A stretch of 64,000 nt of DNA from Zhengitettix transpicula (lineage: Eukaryota > Arthropoda > Insecta > Orthoptera > Tetrigidae), in NCBI GenBank assembly GCA_037074705.1, contig CM073594.1:60198509-60262508 (forward strand), in the 5' to 3' direction. A program made the translations under genes and the position numbers. The notes under the pieces are model-generated. The model had not been told where the DNA came from and made no database searches. It saw nothing but the letters and a program-made list of their open reading frames with translations. Every line of letters begins with the position of its first letter. The first letter of the stretch is position 1. Below, one piece after another: positions 48,325 through 61,699 of this stretch.

Positions 48325-49775
48325 TGTAGAAACTTTGGTGAGTTTTTCGCACCCCTGGGAAAGTTTCTGTCGGGTTTTCGAAGCGTTAGGAAACTCCAAA
48401 GGGGTGAACAGGGGTGGAATTTAAAAACATGATAAAACGGTCGATATTGGTTTTACTTTTCGGGGTATATGAGATTAATACTTCCTATCCAGATGTTTTT
48501 AGAGTATTATTTCAACCCCTTAAAGAACCAATAAGGGAGTTGGTGGATGGGCGTTACAAAAAAAACACGTGAAACAACAGAGATAGGTGTTAAATGCCAT
48601 TGAGTTTAACTCTGACATCCGCTGTATCAGTTAAGTTGTAGATCAGACCCTAGGTGTGGGGGTGGGGGAGGATGTGGGTGAAAGGCCGTTAAATAAAGTA
48701 ATGAGTAAACAACGGAGGCTGGTATTGAACCTGTAGTTATGAAAGTCATTGAATTTAATTCGGACAATTACCAAACTGGCTAAGATGCAGTTCAGCCCCT
48801 AAGGGGATGAAACAAATTTCCGTTTACAATCTTGTATTCGTAGACTAATTTCTACCAACCTTTAAACACGTGTTACTTACGATCCTGGAACAAACACCAA
48901 GGGCTTTAGTTACACCTACCAGTGTGGGGGTGGAAATTAAAACATTCCTAAACGGCCATTATTAGCGTCGAATAAAATGTTTTCGTGGTCCCTTAATTTC
49001 GTAGCGTCGTTCTATAATTTTATGTGTCTAATTTTAACTCCAAAAGGCAAGGGAGGGAAGCACCCTTACCGTACGAGTGGTGGCGGAAGGGGTTTTATAA
49101 ATAATAATGCAAAAAAGACCGATATTTGTGTCGATTCCGAGATTATAGGAGTCGCTGAGTTTACTTCTCACATTAATCATGGTTGTTGATGGAATTTTAT
49201 GGTCCTCTTCGTGGAGCGATTGAGAAAAGGTTACCCGGAGTAATTTTTGACCCTCTTAAGGTACCGGATAATTTTTATATTTTATTAGGGTACCCTCTAT
49301 ATTTTTGTCTCTATTTAGTTAAAGGTTGTATTTCGTTACTCCTTTAAGTGTAATATTTCCTATATTACTGTTCAATAATTAGATACATTACTTGCATTAA
49401 TACATTTCTCTGCTAAAATGTCCTTTACTCCGGGTATTATTTTCTAACTCTTACACTCGCTGACATAACAATTCATTCCTATGTTTCGTACTCTACCACA
49501 GATATTGTTGTAAACTACAATAGTTTTAGACTTTACTAAAAATAGCGAGGATTTTTTACTAATTCGTCGTAATTTTGGAGACACTTTTACTTTATATCAG
49601 TCATCGTCAAAGTTGGATGTCTAGGGGTTAGGTCGGGGAGGGTACCGTAAATAGGTAAATGCTCCAAACACTGGCGCTGTTGGTGCTGGTTAAATGAAAT
49701 TTTTACCAAGAGTCGAATCAATTCCTACTCCGGATTAATTTAAATAAATACCCGGGCAATGCCGGACACTCAGGA
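48325..49775 (+). repeat. Helitron-like repeat array
   Basis: Several degenerate units, ending CCCGGGCAATGCCGGACACTC near 49750-49772, the same end type as at 16.9 and 44.5 kb. The ORF at 48977-49189 is repeat sequence. Confidence 0.55.
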
Positions 49776-50668
49776 GGAAATAATTCAATTTTTAAACATA
49801 AAATAATATGTATATGTTACATAAGGAGCATCAGAAAGAATTAGGTGGGTCATGGTAAAAAAAACGGATGGGAAACACTAGTATAGACAAACCTTGCCTC
49901 TAAAATTTTTGGTCTGACTTATATACGACATTACTGAACGTGAAGAGGTCCTTAAACGAGGACGAAACGTCGACAAAATTAATTTTTTTGTTAATAAACA
50001 ATTTTTCTGACTCAAGGCCGTTTATTTATAATTACCAGTAATGTCAGCATTAACAAACTAACTAAAAAAATATTTTTTTAAGAATATTTTGTTAATGACT
50101 TCTTTGTAATTGCAACCTGTGGTGGGTGACCTTTGCAAATGTACATAATATTTAAATGCCATTAGAAGGTAAAAGTATATAAACAACGCAAATAAGGCGA
50201 AGTTATGGAGAAAGACAACTCGGGATAGTCGCACGTAAACAAATAGTTCCGCTACTATTAATTTTGTCTCGTGGAACGAGCCGCATTTGACTGTACAATA
50301 CAGCTGTTAATTGTAAACGAACATTCACGAGTGCTTCCGACCGCCAGCCTGAAGACACGCGAATTAATACATTCACAGTATAAATATAATGTTTTAAGCG
50401 AAAGCTGTACCCCCCCTAAATAACATTATTAATTACTAAATTTTTGCTCCATTTTTGTGTGTGGTCTTAATTGTGTGCAATTTAACTTCTTCTTCTTTTC
50501 ACAGTTTAAATAATTTGTGAAAAGTGCGTGAGTTTTCAAACTCATCAACGAACGATTTCTCACACAAATAACAATAATTAAATCTCTAATTAGATGATTT
50601 ATTTAAAAGCAAAGTGAAAAATAATATTACGCTTTGGAATTAACTCGAATAGTTTTAAACATATTGTA

Positions 50669-51760
50669 ATGCCAATTAATTAGGACATTAATTGTTTGAA
50701 CATAAAAATCTAAATTCTTTTGAGAAATCTATTATTGCGGCAGGCGCTTCTATAGCGACAATGTAGTCCTGCTCTGTTCCTTTGTCAGAAGGTCCGAAAA
50801 TGTCGTATGCGCGCTAAAACGCAAGATGAGAGTGCAAGAAAGATATCGTCAAGGTAAAACTGTTGGTGATTGGGATTTAACAGAGTTGGTTGGTCAGAAT
50901 TTAACAGAGTTGGTTGGTGCCTGGACATTTCTGAGGATAAAGTAAAACATTCACGAAAGCATAACGTCGAAACTTGCTAAGTAAAAGCAGTTTTGTGTCC
51001 ATCGTCCGCCAGAAATAGTAAAAACTTCAGTTTGAGTCCAATGCAGTAAAGACGGGCAAATCTATAAAACACGGAATTCACCTAAGGCAAGCAGAATTCA
51101 CCTAAGGCAAGCAGTCAACAGGTAGCTGACAACACAAAGGGAGGATCATCCGAGTTCCTGACACCCTAAAAATTTTGGCTAGAATCAGTGTAAAATCTGT
51201 GAGTCTTAGAATCAGTGTAAAATCCCGCAATAGTGTATTTCGAAAACGAAAGGTATGCTGGAATGCTGGGCAGATGTGACTAACAAAATACAAAATAATT
51301 AATTACGTAAACGTAATTGAAAGATAGAAGTCAGATTTCGTTCTCCGTTTAAATTGTTAATTCGTTCTAATCTCTTTACTTCTTAATTTCGTTCTCATTT
51401 TAAATTTCGTTCTAGTTTAATTGTCAAGTAAATTTCTTTTCTCTTAATTGTGATTTGTTTGTTAATAAGATTTTTAAAAATAATTATTGTGTCCATTATC
51501 AAATCCAGTGAAGACCATGAGATCTAATATTTTAAATTTGTAATTGTTTTAAATTATTGCCACACAATAATAAATATTGGTTGTAAATTTTATAAATTCT
51601 TTCATTTAATAAAAAGCCATCCATTTGATTATAACATTTTGACGCTTAACGTGAGAGTAATTTTTTTAAAACTCTTTAAATTCATTAAAATAAAATAAAT
51701 AAAGGCCTTTTATTTTAATTATTACAAAATGGCGCCCAACGTGGGGCACGAATTCTTCAA
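50669..51760 (+). mobile_element. LTR-like element, copy 3, followed by primer-binding-like sequence
   Basis: Starts TGTAATGCCAATTAATTAGG and shares TTATCAAATCCAGTGAAGACC-type end sequence (51500) with the 14.3 kb copy. Downstream, TGGCGCCCAACGTGGGGC (51729-51746) is the kind of leader that follows the LTR of Gypsy/BEL retrotransposons. It contains small tandem duplications (20-25 bp units near 50875 and 51075). No gag/pol is visible. Confidence 0.45.
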
Positions 51761-52139
51761 ATTCATTAAATTAAATTAAAGGACTTCTAATTGTACAATA
51801 CAATATATTTTCACTTTATTAAGGTTTATATACAAGTGGCACGGTATATAGTTCCAAAGATAATAATATTTGTTGTTATATTCAGATAAAAAAAACACGT
51901 GTTTAAAGTTAAAGCAGGCTGACGTAAGACAGCTTTTTTTTGTGATAAGGTTTATGGTGGCTGTAAAGCCAAAAACGTCGGGAAGATTAAGTCAAAAGAA
52001 ATCTTTTAAAGTGCTTCTAATTCGAGTATCTGTAATCTTTGGTTCCCTCCACCGTTTCTCGTACTGTCACTCTCACAAATGGTTAACATTTATCTCTTTG
52101 TATTTCTATCATTTTTAAGGATTTCCTGAGATTTTTCGG

Positions 52140-52660
52140 GAAGTCTGCAAGGGCTATTCTCTCGCAGGCAGTACCTGCGAGGGATGTTCTCTCGCAGGCA
52201 GAACCTTGTAGGAGAGATACGAAGGGGCTACCTTTGGGGAGCCCTTTCCTCTCCGTTTCTGAACTAAGGTTCCCACAAGCCGAGGCACCTCGGCCTGTTT
52301 TGAGAAGTGTATGTTCCGGGGTCGCAGACCTTGGGCATACCGTAAGAGTTGTTCGCTATTCCCATTGAAACAGTCGGCCAGCTGCCTCCTAAACTGGTCG
52401 AGGCACGGAGAAGGGAATGCTGCGTCCCCACAGCAAGTACCCAATGCCCGACCTACCTTATGCAGGTTTTCCTAGGGTTTTCCCTGCATTTCTTTAGGTG
52501 AATGCCGGGTAGGATCCTTAAAATATAGCCCGGGGGCCCTAGTTAACCCTTGGCTACCTTCTTCTACCCTTCCGCAGCCTTCCTTTCAAATCCCTTCCTC
52601 TGGTATTAAAGGGGAGTTGCCCAACGTGGATTACCCTCATATAGCCTGTTGCCCCAAAAA
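52140..52660 (-). repeat. Dispersed repeat A, copy 3 (inverted)
   Basis: Reverse complement of the copies at 9.1 and 11.8 kb. The GAGAGAA-type tandem end lies at 52150-52205 and the AAAGGGGAGTTGCC end near 52620. Confidence 0.7.
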
Positions 52661-53319
52661 AATCATTTTTAGGAAATTTAGTGCACGGTCGTCGTGTCCG
52701 TTATTAAATGTTGTCGAAATATTTACCAATACTTTGGGTTAAGACCGAGTACTGCCGACTCCAGGACGTACCGTACTAATTCTGGTTATTAACTGAAATT
52801 ACTGTCAAGTATTGGACAATATCCGTCATAATCCGATGGCAACTGTAAATTGTGCTACAGTATCTCTGCTTACAGAAGCCTCTCTACTGTGCGGTGACGT
52901 CACTGCCTGTTGGCGCCGTCGGGAATTAACGAGACTTAAATTGGACTTAAAGGTCGGGGAATTACCTAAACTTTCAAGACTGCAAAAGACGTTGCGAGAA
53001 ATGTTTGCACTGCAGTATGTTCCCTTCGAAGTGACTCTGATTCTCAGAAACGTAAACACGCTTAATTTAGCCGGAATTAAACGTGACGTACGTTTATTCA
53101 ATGTTGATTACGGAAAGATGGTTGTTTACTCTTCCGTTAACTCACTCGGCTTTCTTTGACAGATTGAAAACAATATGCATATTTGGTAAAAAAAATTCTA
53201 TAAAAATATTTAAACGCTTTAAATATATTATATATCGGTGAAAACCGAGAATTTTTTATCGAACAATTACACCGGGAAAGAGTCTTCAATCTTTGAATAT
53301 GAGTATTGTAACATGCAAA

Positions 53320-53368
<49 letters not shown>

Positions 53369-54900
53369 ATATGTTTATATATCTCTTTGGTAAAAACCAT
53401 TTGTAAGCTTTGTTTACATGCCCTGAGAAGAATAAGAAAAATAAATGTTATGTAGTATCGCTGTATTTGATATACTGAGTTGAGTAACACAATCTTTGTC
53501 GAACGTAGCTGTTGATGTCAATGAACATAAATTAAATGAAAATATTATGTGTAATTATATATATATATAATTTTGAATTTAACAAGTTAATAATAAATAT
53601 ATACTTGAATTGATACTTATGCTGTTTATTTTTCTCCTATGAAATTAATAAAAAAAATTAGTATTCATCTTTTTCCTTGTTAGTGGACTAATAGAATTAT
53701 ATTGAAGACTCACAATAGTCAGAATAATAATGATGGTTCAGAAAATCTCTAAGAACTCCATAAGAATTTATAATAAGTCACCTCTTTTAATGTAAGGCAG
53801 TAAGAAATTGTAACTACTTGCCTTAAATACTATTTTTACCTCGGGAAAAATTTAGGTTATTACTTCAAATGTAATTATGCTGATTTTGTATCACATTAAA
53901 GTAGATAATAGATTTTATTTGTATTTATATTACAGTTATTATGATTAAATGTATCATATTAAAAGCGTTAAAAAGCAGCTTTCCACAAAATTTGCATTTA
54001 TTAACATGGTTCCCATTTCGAATTACAAAGCAATAAAGCAACCCCCAAAAATACAAATATTTTCCAAATTTGTGCTTGTTTTCTCAGTTTTACAAGTGGT
54101 GGTTTTGATTCTCTACAACTAATACCGGGATAAAAAAAATTAAACATTTTGGCCAGTAATCACCATTATTTACTCTTGTTCTTGGGCTAAATGTTATGAT
54201 TTTACAACAAGAAAATGGCTGCCGCCAATTTTTTTTAGAAGGGAACGAACCCTTCTGTCGTTTACTCCAAGAGTTCAATAACTCAAAGTGGGTTTTTGAC
54301 CTCCTCGAATATTTGTTCAGACTTTCCAGGTCAAGTAAAACCCTTTCAGGTACGTCTTGAGTAAGATGTGTTAATGAAGTAATCATGAGGATTTAGCAGC
54401 AGGGGGAAAAAAAAGTAACATGCATGAGTAGTTTGGAGTTGATTTTAATTATACAGGTTTATGTATTAATTTTTAGAACTTCCAGTGTCTTCATAATCCT
54501 ATAAGGTTTGAAGATGCAGCAGCATAAATGTATTTCTGTCAATATATATATTTTAAAATACGGGCTAGAATTTAATCAATTCCAGGAATACTGTTATTGG
54601 TGAGAGAGATGTCGAGAAGCACGATATGATAAAATTTTCATTAATATTCATATTTCGTGCCCCATTCATCATTCATACCCCATTCTGTTTACATAATGTT
54701 TACGTCTTTTGACCCCTTTACGTGTGCGATTAAATTTGTACTTGAAACATGTCCAGGTTGTCAACAGAAATTAATTTCGAGACCGCTTCGTGACACACCA
54801 TATTTAATTGTAAATTATTATTTTTTCAGCACCTCGTCCGTTCAATTTAAAGTCTTTCTTGCATTTAGTTTTACACTTAACTGCAGGAATGTTCAAAGAG
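52661..54900. other. No gene recognised
   Basis: 52.66-53.16 kb is GC-balanced and open on both strands (115 aa +, 91 aa -) without signal peptide, domain or splice support. 53.4-54.9 kb is plain AT-rich DNA apart from a TA tract. Confidence 0.4.
53322..53365. repeat. (TA)n microsatellite
   Basis: About 44 bp of TA. Shorter tracts occur at 4094-4132, 48291-48317 and 58500-58519. Confidence 0.9.
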
Positions 54901-54922
54901 GGGTGTAATTGAAGTAATATGT

Positions 54923-55288
54923 CTATTCCTCTTCCTCTTCTCCTTCACCTTCTTCCTCTTCGCCGCCTTCTTCCTCTTCTTCTTCGCCTCCTTCACCTTT
55001 TCCGTATTCTCCTTCCCCTTCCTCTTCTTCCCCTTCGTAATTGCCCTCTTCTTCACCTTCTCCTTCGCCTTCGCCTTTGGGTGGCTTCTTTCCTGACGTC
55101 TCGTACTCTTCCTTCGGTGGCCGAGGTTTAGATGCTCCGGAAGGTTTTTCCCCCTTCACTATCACAGCAGGCTTTTTCCTCGACGGCCGACCGTATGACC
55201 CTGAGCTTTTAGAAGGAACTCTTGCCTCCTCGTGCGAAAATTCGACCAGCAACACTGCTGCGATGACGAGCATGAGAAAGAGCTTCAT
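54923..55288 (-). CDS. Secreted cationic/poly-Glu two-part protein
   Basis: A 121-aa single-exon reading frame. Residues 1-18 (MKLFLMLVIAAVLLVEFS) form a signal peptide, followed by HEEARVPS. About residues 22-70 are rich in K, R, P, S and G (YGRPSRKKPAVIVKGEKP, ASKPRPPKEEY, SGKKPPKG). About residues 71-121 are almost only Glu and Gly, with roughly 30 Glu in the last 50. A cationic middle with an acidic tail suggests a peptide masked by its own proregion, or a calcium or cuticle-binding protein. Glx-rich peptides called blattellicins have been described as attacin-derived in cockroaches; I see no attacin domain here, so the link is only suggestive. The acceptor TTTATTTCCAG (AG at 55327-55326) starts a 36-nt leader before the ATG. 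The low-complexity tail invites replication slippage. Confidence 0.65.
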   Translation of the reverse strand: MKLFLMLVIAAVLLVEFSHEEARVPSKSSGSYGRPSRKKPAVIVKGEKPSGASKPRPPKEEYETSGKKPPKGEGEGEGEEEGNYEGEEEEGEGEYGKGEGGEEEEEEGGEEEEGEGEEEEE

Positions 55289-55438
55289 TCTATTTGTAGT
55301 AGAGTCACCAGTGATGTTAAGTGGCCTGGAAATAAATTAGGAAACGAATAAATTAGTGCTGCCAAATAAGCGTTAAATAAATACAAAAAACAATTTCCAC
55401 GTGGTCTTTGCTTGGGAATTAATAAAATGTCTTATCTC

Positions 55439-55515
55439 ACAAAAAAATTTATTAGCAATTAACTGAAAGCCAGAACATCTTGCAAAGAGTTTGTTAAACC
55501 ACTGGCTTATATATG
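55439..55515 (-). promoter_or_regulatory. Possible promoter and leader exon of the Glu-rich gene
   Basis: Minus strand TATATAAG (about 55513-55506), then roughly 35 nt, then a leader running to donor GTGAGATAAG (GT at 55440-55439). Its size and spacing copy the peptide genes at 31.8, 33.6 and 41.5 kb. No kB site or ACTTAG module is visible upstream. Confidence 0.35.
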
Positions 55516-55519
55516 TAAT

Positions 55520-58500
55520 AATGAGCTATTCTTATTTATGAAAATAATTCATAATGTGACTTCAAAAAGTGTTATTATATTCACTGTTATGACACAAGGA
55601 AAAGTAAATTATCCTATTATTAACAATATAAACACCTAAAAACTACAAAAAGCTGTTTTTTCTGGGGAAAAAAATTTCAAGGTACTTATGATGACCCTTT
55701 TAAAAATATCTGAAGGCATATTTGCAGAATAACTCTTTCTATTCTACCAATGACTTCTTAAATATATACTGGTTGTATATAATAGTATATTTAAGTAACT
55801 GTTTATTTTTAGTACCTAAGAAATCCAATATCAATATGTATGATCTGGTGGATCAATAAAGAACTAACCTAAATGCAGTAAATTGCTAAATGCTGTATTT
55901 ATCTCTTCTTCTAAGGCCTCATGTTTAACATTTATATTAAAAATATTTGTGTTGTCTGCCAACAGTTTAACTTCAGAAAATGGGGTCAGTATTTTTTGGT
56001 GGGGCCTCAATCTTTATTTGTCCCCTATCAGAGTGAAATAAAGCTTTTACCAGAATTGTCATCATTCAGTGTTACTCATTGTTGCTTGTTTCATAAGCTT
56101 GGGGTGTGCTTGGTATTGATGGCTTTCAATAAGGATTTAAATTTTTATAACACAATACAGTGATCACCACATCCTTTGGAGTGCTCATAGTGAATTTATG
56201 ATGCATACTGTTCTTAAATAATTCTATTAATATATGAGATAGAGAGAGGAAATGGTCATTTGTCTTGGATATTCATTCCTGAAGCTAAATTGAGAGGAGG
56301 AAATTGTTTAAGTGTTTTATGACCCTGTTGAAACAACTTTCATTGGATTTATTGTATTATTACAATTGTGTACAACTTAAGTTGTTGTTAATAATGGGTA
56401 TTATCACAAACAATATTAGAGATTTTATGCTTTGGCTTGTTAGAGTTAGAACTCCAAATTTCTTTTAAAAAGTACACATACTCACTCAGCAGTTTCTTGG
56501 ACTTCCTGATGGCTTGAGAAGAGTCACAAATTCCAACAAAGCAGTTGGACTGATGTGAAGCAACTGAAGCGTACACTAACGACTTCTTTTTTTATATGAT
56601 CCTCAGAGAGTGAGATTAAATAGAAGTAAACCAGAGCGTGGTGTGTGTCGCAATGCATCCTATCAATACCAGTTAACCACTTAGCATATTATCTCCTTTC
56701 AGATGGACGATACAGTTCGGCCGTTTTCAGGCGGAGCTGACCATCAGACATAAAGAACGGCATTTTATAACTTGTCAAGCAGACTTATTAATTTCATTTG
56801 CGTGCCACGGACGCTGAAGAAAATGAAAACGTAAGGATATTTGCAGACTTGACTATCTAACCACTTCAGAACCAGTAATAATCTTAGAATATAATCAAAG
56901 GAATTAGCCCCGTTGCTAGAAAATTTACTGATAATCGTTCTCCTCTTCGTTAAAACGTATAAGAAATACCACAATTATGTTACTGTACGAAACTTCTCTT
57001 GATTCTCATCAATTATATAATTTTAAATTTTTTTCTGAAAATATACTTAAAAAAATTTAATAACGGCAATAACAGTTTGGAAAATAATGAAACGCATTCT
57101 TTTGATGAAACTAAGGCAAAGAGTATGTATTTATATTCAGCACTCAGCTTAGAAAACTACTATTAAGCAAAAATAGTTCCTTAGGCGCTCACAAGAGCAA
57201 AAATAGGAGAAATATAACTTTTTTTTAGTTATGAAAACCATATGGTATGACGTAGAAGGTCGCGATGACGTCACACTGACACAGTGAACACACACTATTC
57301 CGAAGATGTTTCTTACAAAACTTCACCTCAACAGTGCAAAAAGATTTTGCAAGGTCTTAAATGAAGGAAACATACTTCACTTTTTTTGAGGGCGCAGTTT
57401 ATTTGGTTTCTTAGGACTTGTAAGGGTTTGTTGCTCTAACTTTTATTCCATATATTTTCCAAAATTAAGAGCCGTCAGTGTATAATTCTTTTTTTTTCTA
57501 AAGGAGTTCTTAGAAATAAAGGATACTGAGAAAGGGGAGCACGAGAAACTAGAGAATTGCTCAATAACAGTTAAAAAAAACCAACTATATTCTACATATG
57601 CATAAACGAGTGTTTTTATCTAACTTCTCATTATACGGTTATAATGGAATAACTCGTATAAAACAAGAAAATAATCTTCATTTAAATTTCATATAAATTA
57701 TTTTTATCTACCCACAACGACGTGGACTATATATATTTTTTTCAAATTGTGTTCGCTTTTCTAATTAAAAAAACGCTCATTAGTTATTCTAATTTTACAC
57801 ATTATTTCGTCCAGAAAGTTTCAGTGCCACCAAAGTTTTGCATTTGAACTGATTTACTCCACAGTATCTCAAAAGATTGAAATAAGCTGCTATAAAAGAA
57901 ATTAGAATCTCATTATTTTGTTCAATTTTTTAAATATAGGGTTTGTTTATTGGCCAATACTTGGGGACAGAGTCTCCATTACAGAAGTTAAGAGGAAAAA
58001 AGTTGAGGTTTTCACGGATTGCCTACGCCGAGTTAATGAGATCGAGAAACGTCTTCAAAATTTAAATAAAATAAAATCATAGGTAAAAAGAAGAGAATTC
58101 CATGCGGGGACTTATGAGGTACAAGAACCAAGATCTCAAACGCTTGCAAAGAGTTTGCTGTCCGATGAACCTTGACATGTTTGAATCTAAGCCTAACTGA
58201 CACAAATCGATAACGTTCGGAGATACGAAACGTGTTTCTTACCGGTTGAAAGTAATTGTTTACACGGCTTGTACATACTGCGAGTTAAGATATGTTCCAC
58301 TGGAACTCGGGTACAGTTTTAAATGAACTCTTTTTAACGTTTATCGACCTCCATCCATCCTTAACAGATTTCTAATAAAAGAGAAATAGCCCAAAAAATC
58401 CATACATTGAACATTTTAACTTATATTTTTTTAAAAAATACAGATTCTATATGTTTTACTGCTTAGGATTGTACCAGTAAACTGCTTATTATGGGAAATT

Positions 58501-61230
58501 ATATATATATATATATATCTTCTGGAATTTTAGAGCATTAATTTTTAATCCTTTGAAATTGCTGAACAAGAATGTGGTGTGCTTACAATAATTTCAATGC
58601 AATTTAGGTACTTAACTTTACATTTGCATAATTTCAGTTTAATCAAAAATCACTGTTTATTATTCCCTGTTCACAGTTCTCTTCTTTATACACTACAAAT
58701 TTGGTATAATGTTGAACCAAACATAGTTAATATTTTTCCAATGTTTTACTTATAATATATTTATTAATTATATTAGATATTGATTCCTTCCCCTTCATAA
58801 TGATTTTTCAGTTCTATGCAGTGCCACTAAACCACCTATTATTATAAAATGAACATATTTTTTTATATCTTCAGCACGTCAGTAATTTTGTGTTCGGATC
58901 TTTTCAAATTACTGAACTACAATGTGATGAACTTACAGTAACATAATGTCAATTCAGTACAAGTACTTCGGTATCATTTCATTTTATTCTGAAATCATGG
59001 ATTATTATTTTCTGTTCTCAGTTCTCTTCTTTTTTCTTCCCTAAATAAAAAATGGTCTCTCCTATGCTTTACTTATCATATATCATCTTTTTCATTTCCA
59101 CTATCACTGCCAAACCATTTTCAGCTGCTTTTTTTTTTGGCATCAATAATCCTGTATAGCACAATCTTATGTATTAAATAATCTCTATGGATTCCTTACC
59201 CTATATAACAGTGATACAATTCTATTCAGTGCCACTAAACTAAACATATAGAACTTACAGGTAATAGTCTTATTAATTGGCTCTGAGTCTGTCAGTGAAC
59301 TGAATTCCTTGTTATTCCTCTGTACCTCATTAGGATTTTTTTGTTCAAGTGATTTAAATACAGAAAACCACATACACTAAAATATGACTGGCCTTGAACA
59401 GTGATTAAAAGATCATCTATCATTTAATCTGGTTATAGGCAGACAGTTTGATACTGAGCTCACGCACATCTCTTTCAACCTGTTTAATAATCATAGCATT
59501 TGCCACAGTAACTCCAACTCCACCACGATAAAACTAACTTTAATTATTGTACGATTCTGGGAGTAAGTTAGACATATGGGAGTTATTTATCAAATGAATA
59601 TTTGAGGGTATCAATAAAATATATTTATTTATTTAATTACATGTAGCTTATGGCTTATAACTACAATATTTTTCAAACTAGAATCATTTATTTGTTTTTT
59701 TTTAACATTAACAATAATAATTTGAGATTAAACTATATATTTCTTATTTTATATTATTGCTTACTAGCTGAATGTCTACTTTTTCTCTAAATCGTCCTAT
59801 TGGCCCTAACTGATTAATTTGTAAAGGCAATTAATTATTTAATGCAAAACCACTTTTAAATATTTCCTGCTAACTGCTTTTACCCTTTGTAGGAATAATA
59901 AAGAATAAAAAGTTATTGTTTTCACTTATTGGAATTATTCTTGTTGATTTAAGTTATGGATAATGTTTATTTTCAAAATAATTGAATATATTTATATAAT
60001 ATATGACGAATGACTAGTTAAGAGGCAGAATTTCCTTTATAAATTATTATATTAGTGAAAAAAATTCAGTTATTGAGTGTATTAGTTCAGCATAATGCTG
60101 AGAGATGTCACCTGTGTTAAAGGTTTGAGCGCTATCTGGCGTCAGATCGGGGTACTATAACGTGTGTAGTGAAGATGGCGCAGAGCGGATCTTTTAAAAG
60201 ATTATTTCCACTTGCGCACGTCACTTATTTCTCTATTTCGCAATTTACTGTAGTGAAAATGTATTTATTCTTCTTGTTTCCATTCCATAAATATTTTTTC
60301 ACGGGACTTAAAATTTAAGATCTACAGTATCCTTCAATTGATTTAGACTACTATTTCATCATCTGTTGCACTTTCCCCCCTCATACATACTCTTTGCTAC
60401 CTTCTCAACTTTATGAGTACTGTATGACTTTCCCCAAGAACTTTTATAATTTTTTTTGCCTAAGTCTTTTGTTCTTTCTTATTTGGCAAAGGATCAAGTC
60501 ACTCTGATTTCCCAATCATTTGATTCAACAGTTAATCTGAACTGTTGATATTTGTTTTCATATTTCCTGTTAAGAGTTGGTAGATGTGTCAATTGTTAAA
60601 TCCACTGTATTAATCACGTTCTTGAGAAGTTTGATAGAAAGACAAAATAAATTTAAAATACTATGTTATCTTATTATAAATTATTCTTGTGTAAGTTAAG
60701 TTATTAATTAATTAGATATATGTCCAAAACAAAGTAAAATGCATGACTCTTTCCAGATCCATAAAGCTTTGTTTCTTATGAGGATCTTTGTAGAATGCAG
60801 GACTTCATCAAGGTCTCAGTACATTGCCCAAATTATTCTACAAATATTGACCTAATATTGATGTACGCCTGGTTTAAAAAAATTCGAACCAATGCTCGTT
60901 ATAACCGAAAATCGGCTCTACATTCTTAAAAACTGAAAAATAATCGTAAATGAATCAGTGACAGATAATTACTGTATGAAATAGGTAATTCAAAATGACA
61001 GTGTGAGCCATTACATGCGCATGTTACTACACTGAAAAATTATTAATACTTATTAAATCAGATACGTTTGTTGCACCTAAGAAGAACACAATTTATTTTA
61101 AATATATTGCGGCTACGAAAAATAAAAATACATTTATTACGAGAATCTTTCTGTGGTTATTGTTGTAATACAGTTTTAAGCCAGTATATTATCTTCATGA
61201 ATTTTTCCAACCTGCGGTTATTCAATATAA
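55520..61230. other. No gene recognised
   Basis: AT-rich intergenic DNA, with the degenerate repeat at 58.5-59.25 kb. Near 60.1-60.25 kb a GC-richer patch holds a 47-aa frame from ATGGCGCAGAGC. A TTATCTCCTTTCAG acceptor-like site at about 56700 opens a 38-residue frame. Neither has enough support to call. Confidence 0.4.
58520..59250. repeat. Degenerate tandem repeat, about 350-bp period
   Basis: GTTCTCTTCTTT, AATGTGGTGTGCTTACA or AATGTGATGAACTTACA, and CAGTGCCACTAAAC each recur in the same order at 58.52-58.87 and 58.88-59.25 kb. No coding potential is seen. Confidence 0.5.
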
Positions 61231-61231
61231 A

Positions 61232-61661
61232 ATGTTCCGTTTGCTGTTTGTCTTACTTTTCAATACCGTGTCATCATACTGGCCAACGTCTACAAATCGA
61301 TCGCACTCAGTGGAAGAATTAAATAACTTCAGGTCAAAATTTCCGATTTCGTATGTTTACGGCGGGATCTCGACAAGTTCTGCAGAATGTCCATATTCTG
61401 CAATGCTGATTGTGGTTTCTCAGTGCAGTGGAATAATTGTTAGTAAAAAATGGGTTCTCACCGCAGCAATATGTAGAGGACCAACAAAAGCAGTTGACGG
61501 CGGTATGTCAAAAAAAAAATTCACTAGAAGAATTTGTATAAATGGTATATGTTAACCTTCAAAGTGTAATGATTAACTTATATTTAATTTCAGGCTCCTC
61601 CCTTAATTACCATTCTGTTGTAGTATTACTTATTCTAGTATTTGGGTCTGCAATCTGTTAA
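61232..61661 (+). CDS. Truncated trypsin-like serine protease homologue, catalytic His position changed
   Basis: Exon 61232-61502 encodes a signal peptide (MFRLLFVLLFNTVSSYWP) and an N-terminal chymotrypsin-fold piece: a YGGIS segment, a paired Cys, then CSGIIVSKKWVLTAAICRG. That last motif corresponds to CGGSIIxxxWVLTAAHC around His57, with Ile in place of His. Donor G|GTATGT follows in phase 1. A possible next exon 61594-61661 after TTAATTTCAG reads open for 22 residues with a hydrophobic end and a stop. I see no Asp102 or Ser195 exon in the remaining 2.4 kb, which is mostly repeat. It may be a non-catalytic homologue whose remaining exons lie beyond the window, or a decayed copy. Insect clip and non-clip homologues without catalytic residues are common in immunity. 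The second exon is a guess. Confidence 0.45.
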
Positions 61662-61699
61662 ATCCAGCTGTCCCATGACATTGTGATATGTTTCACACG

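Noticed and set aside
52812..53159. 115-aa + strand ORF with a nearby kB-like GGGGAATTAC (52957-52966)
   Set aside because: No TATA, leader donor or signal peptide follows, and the opposite strand is equally open; kept only as unexplained GC-balanced DNA.
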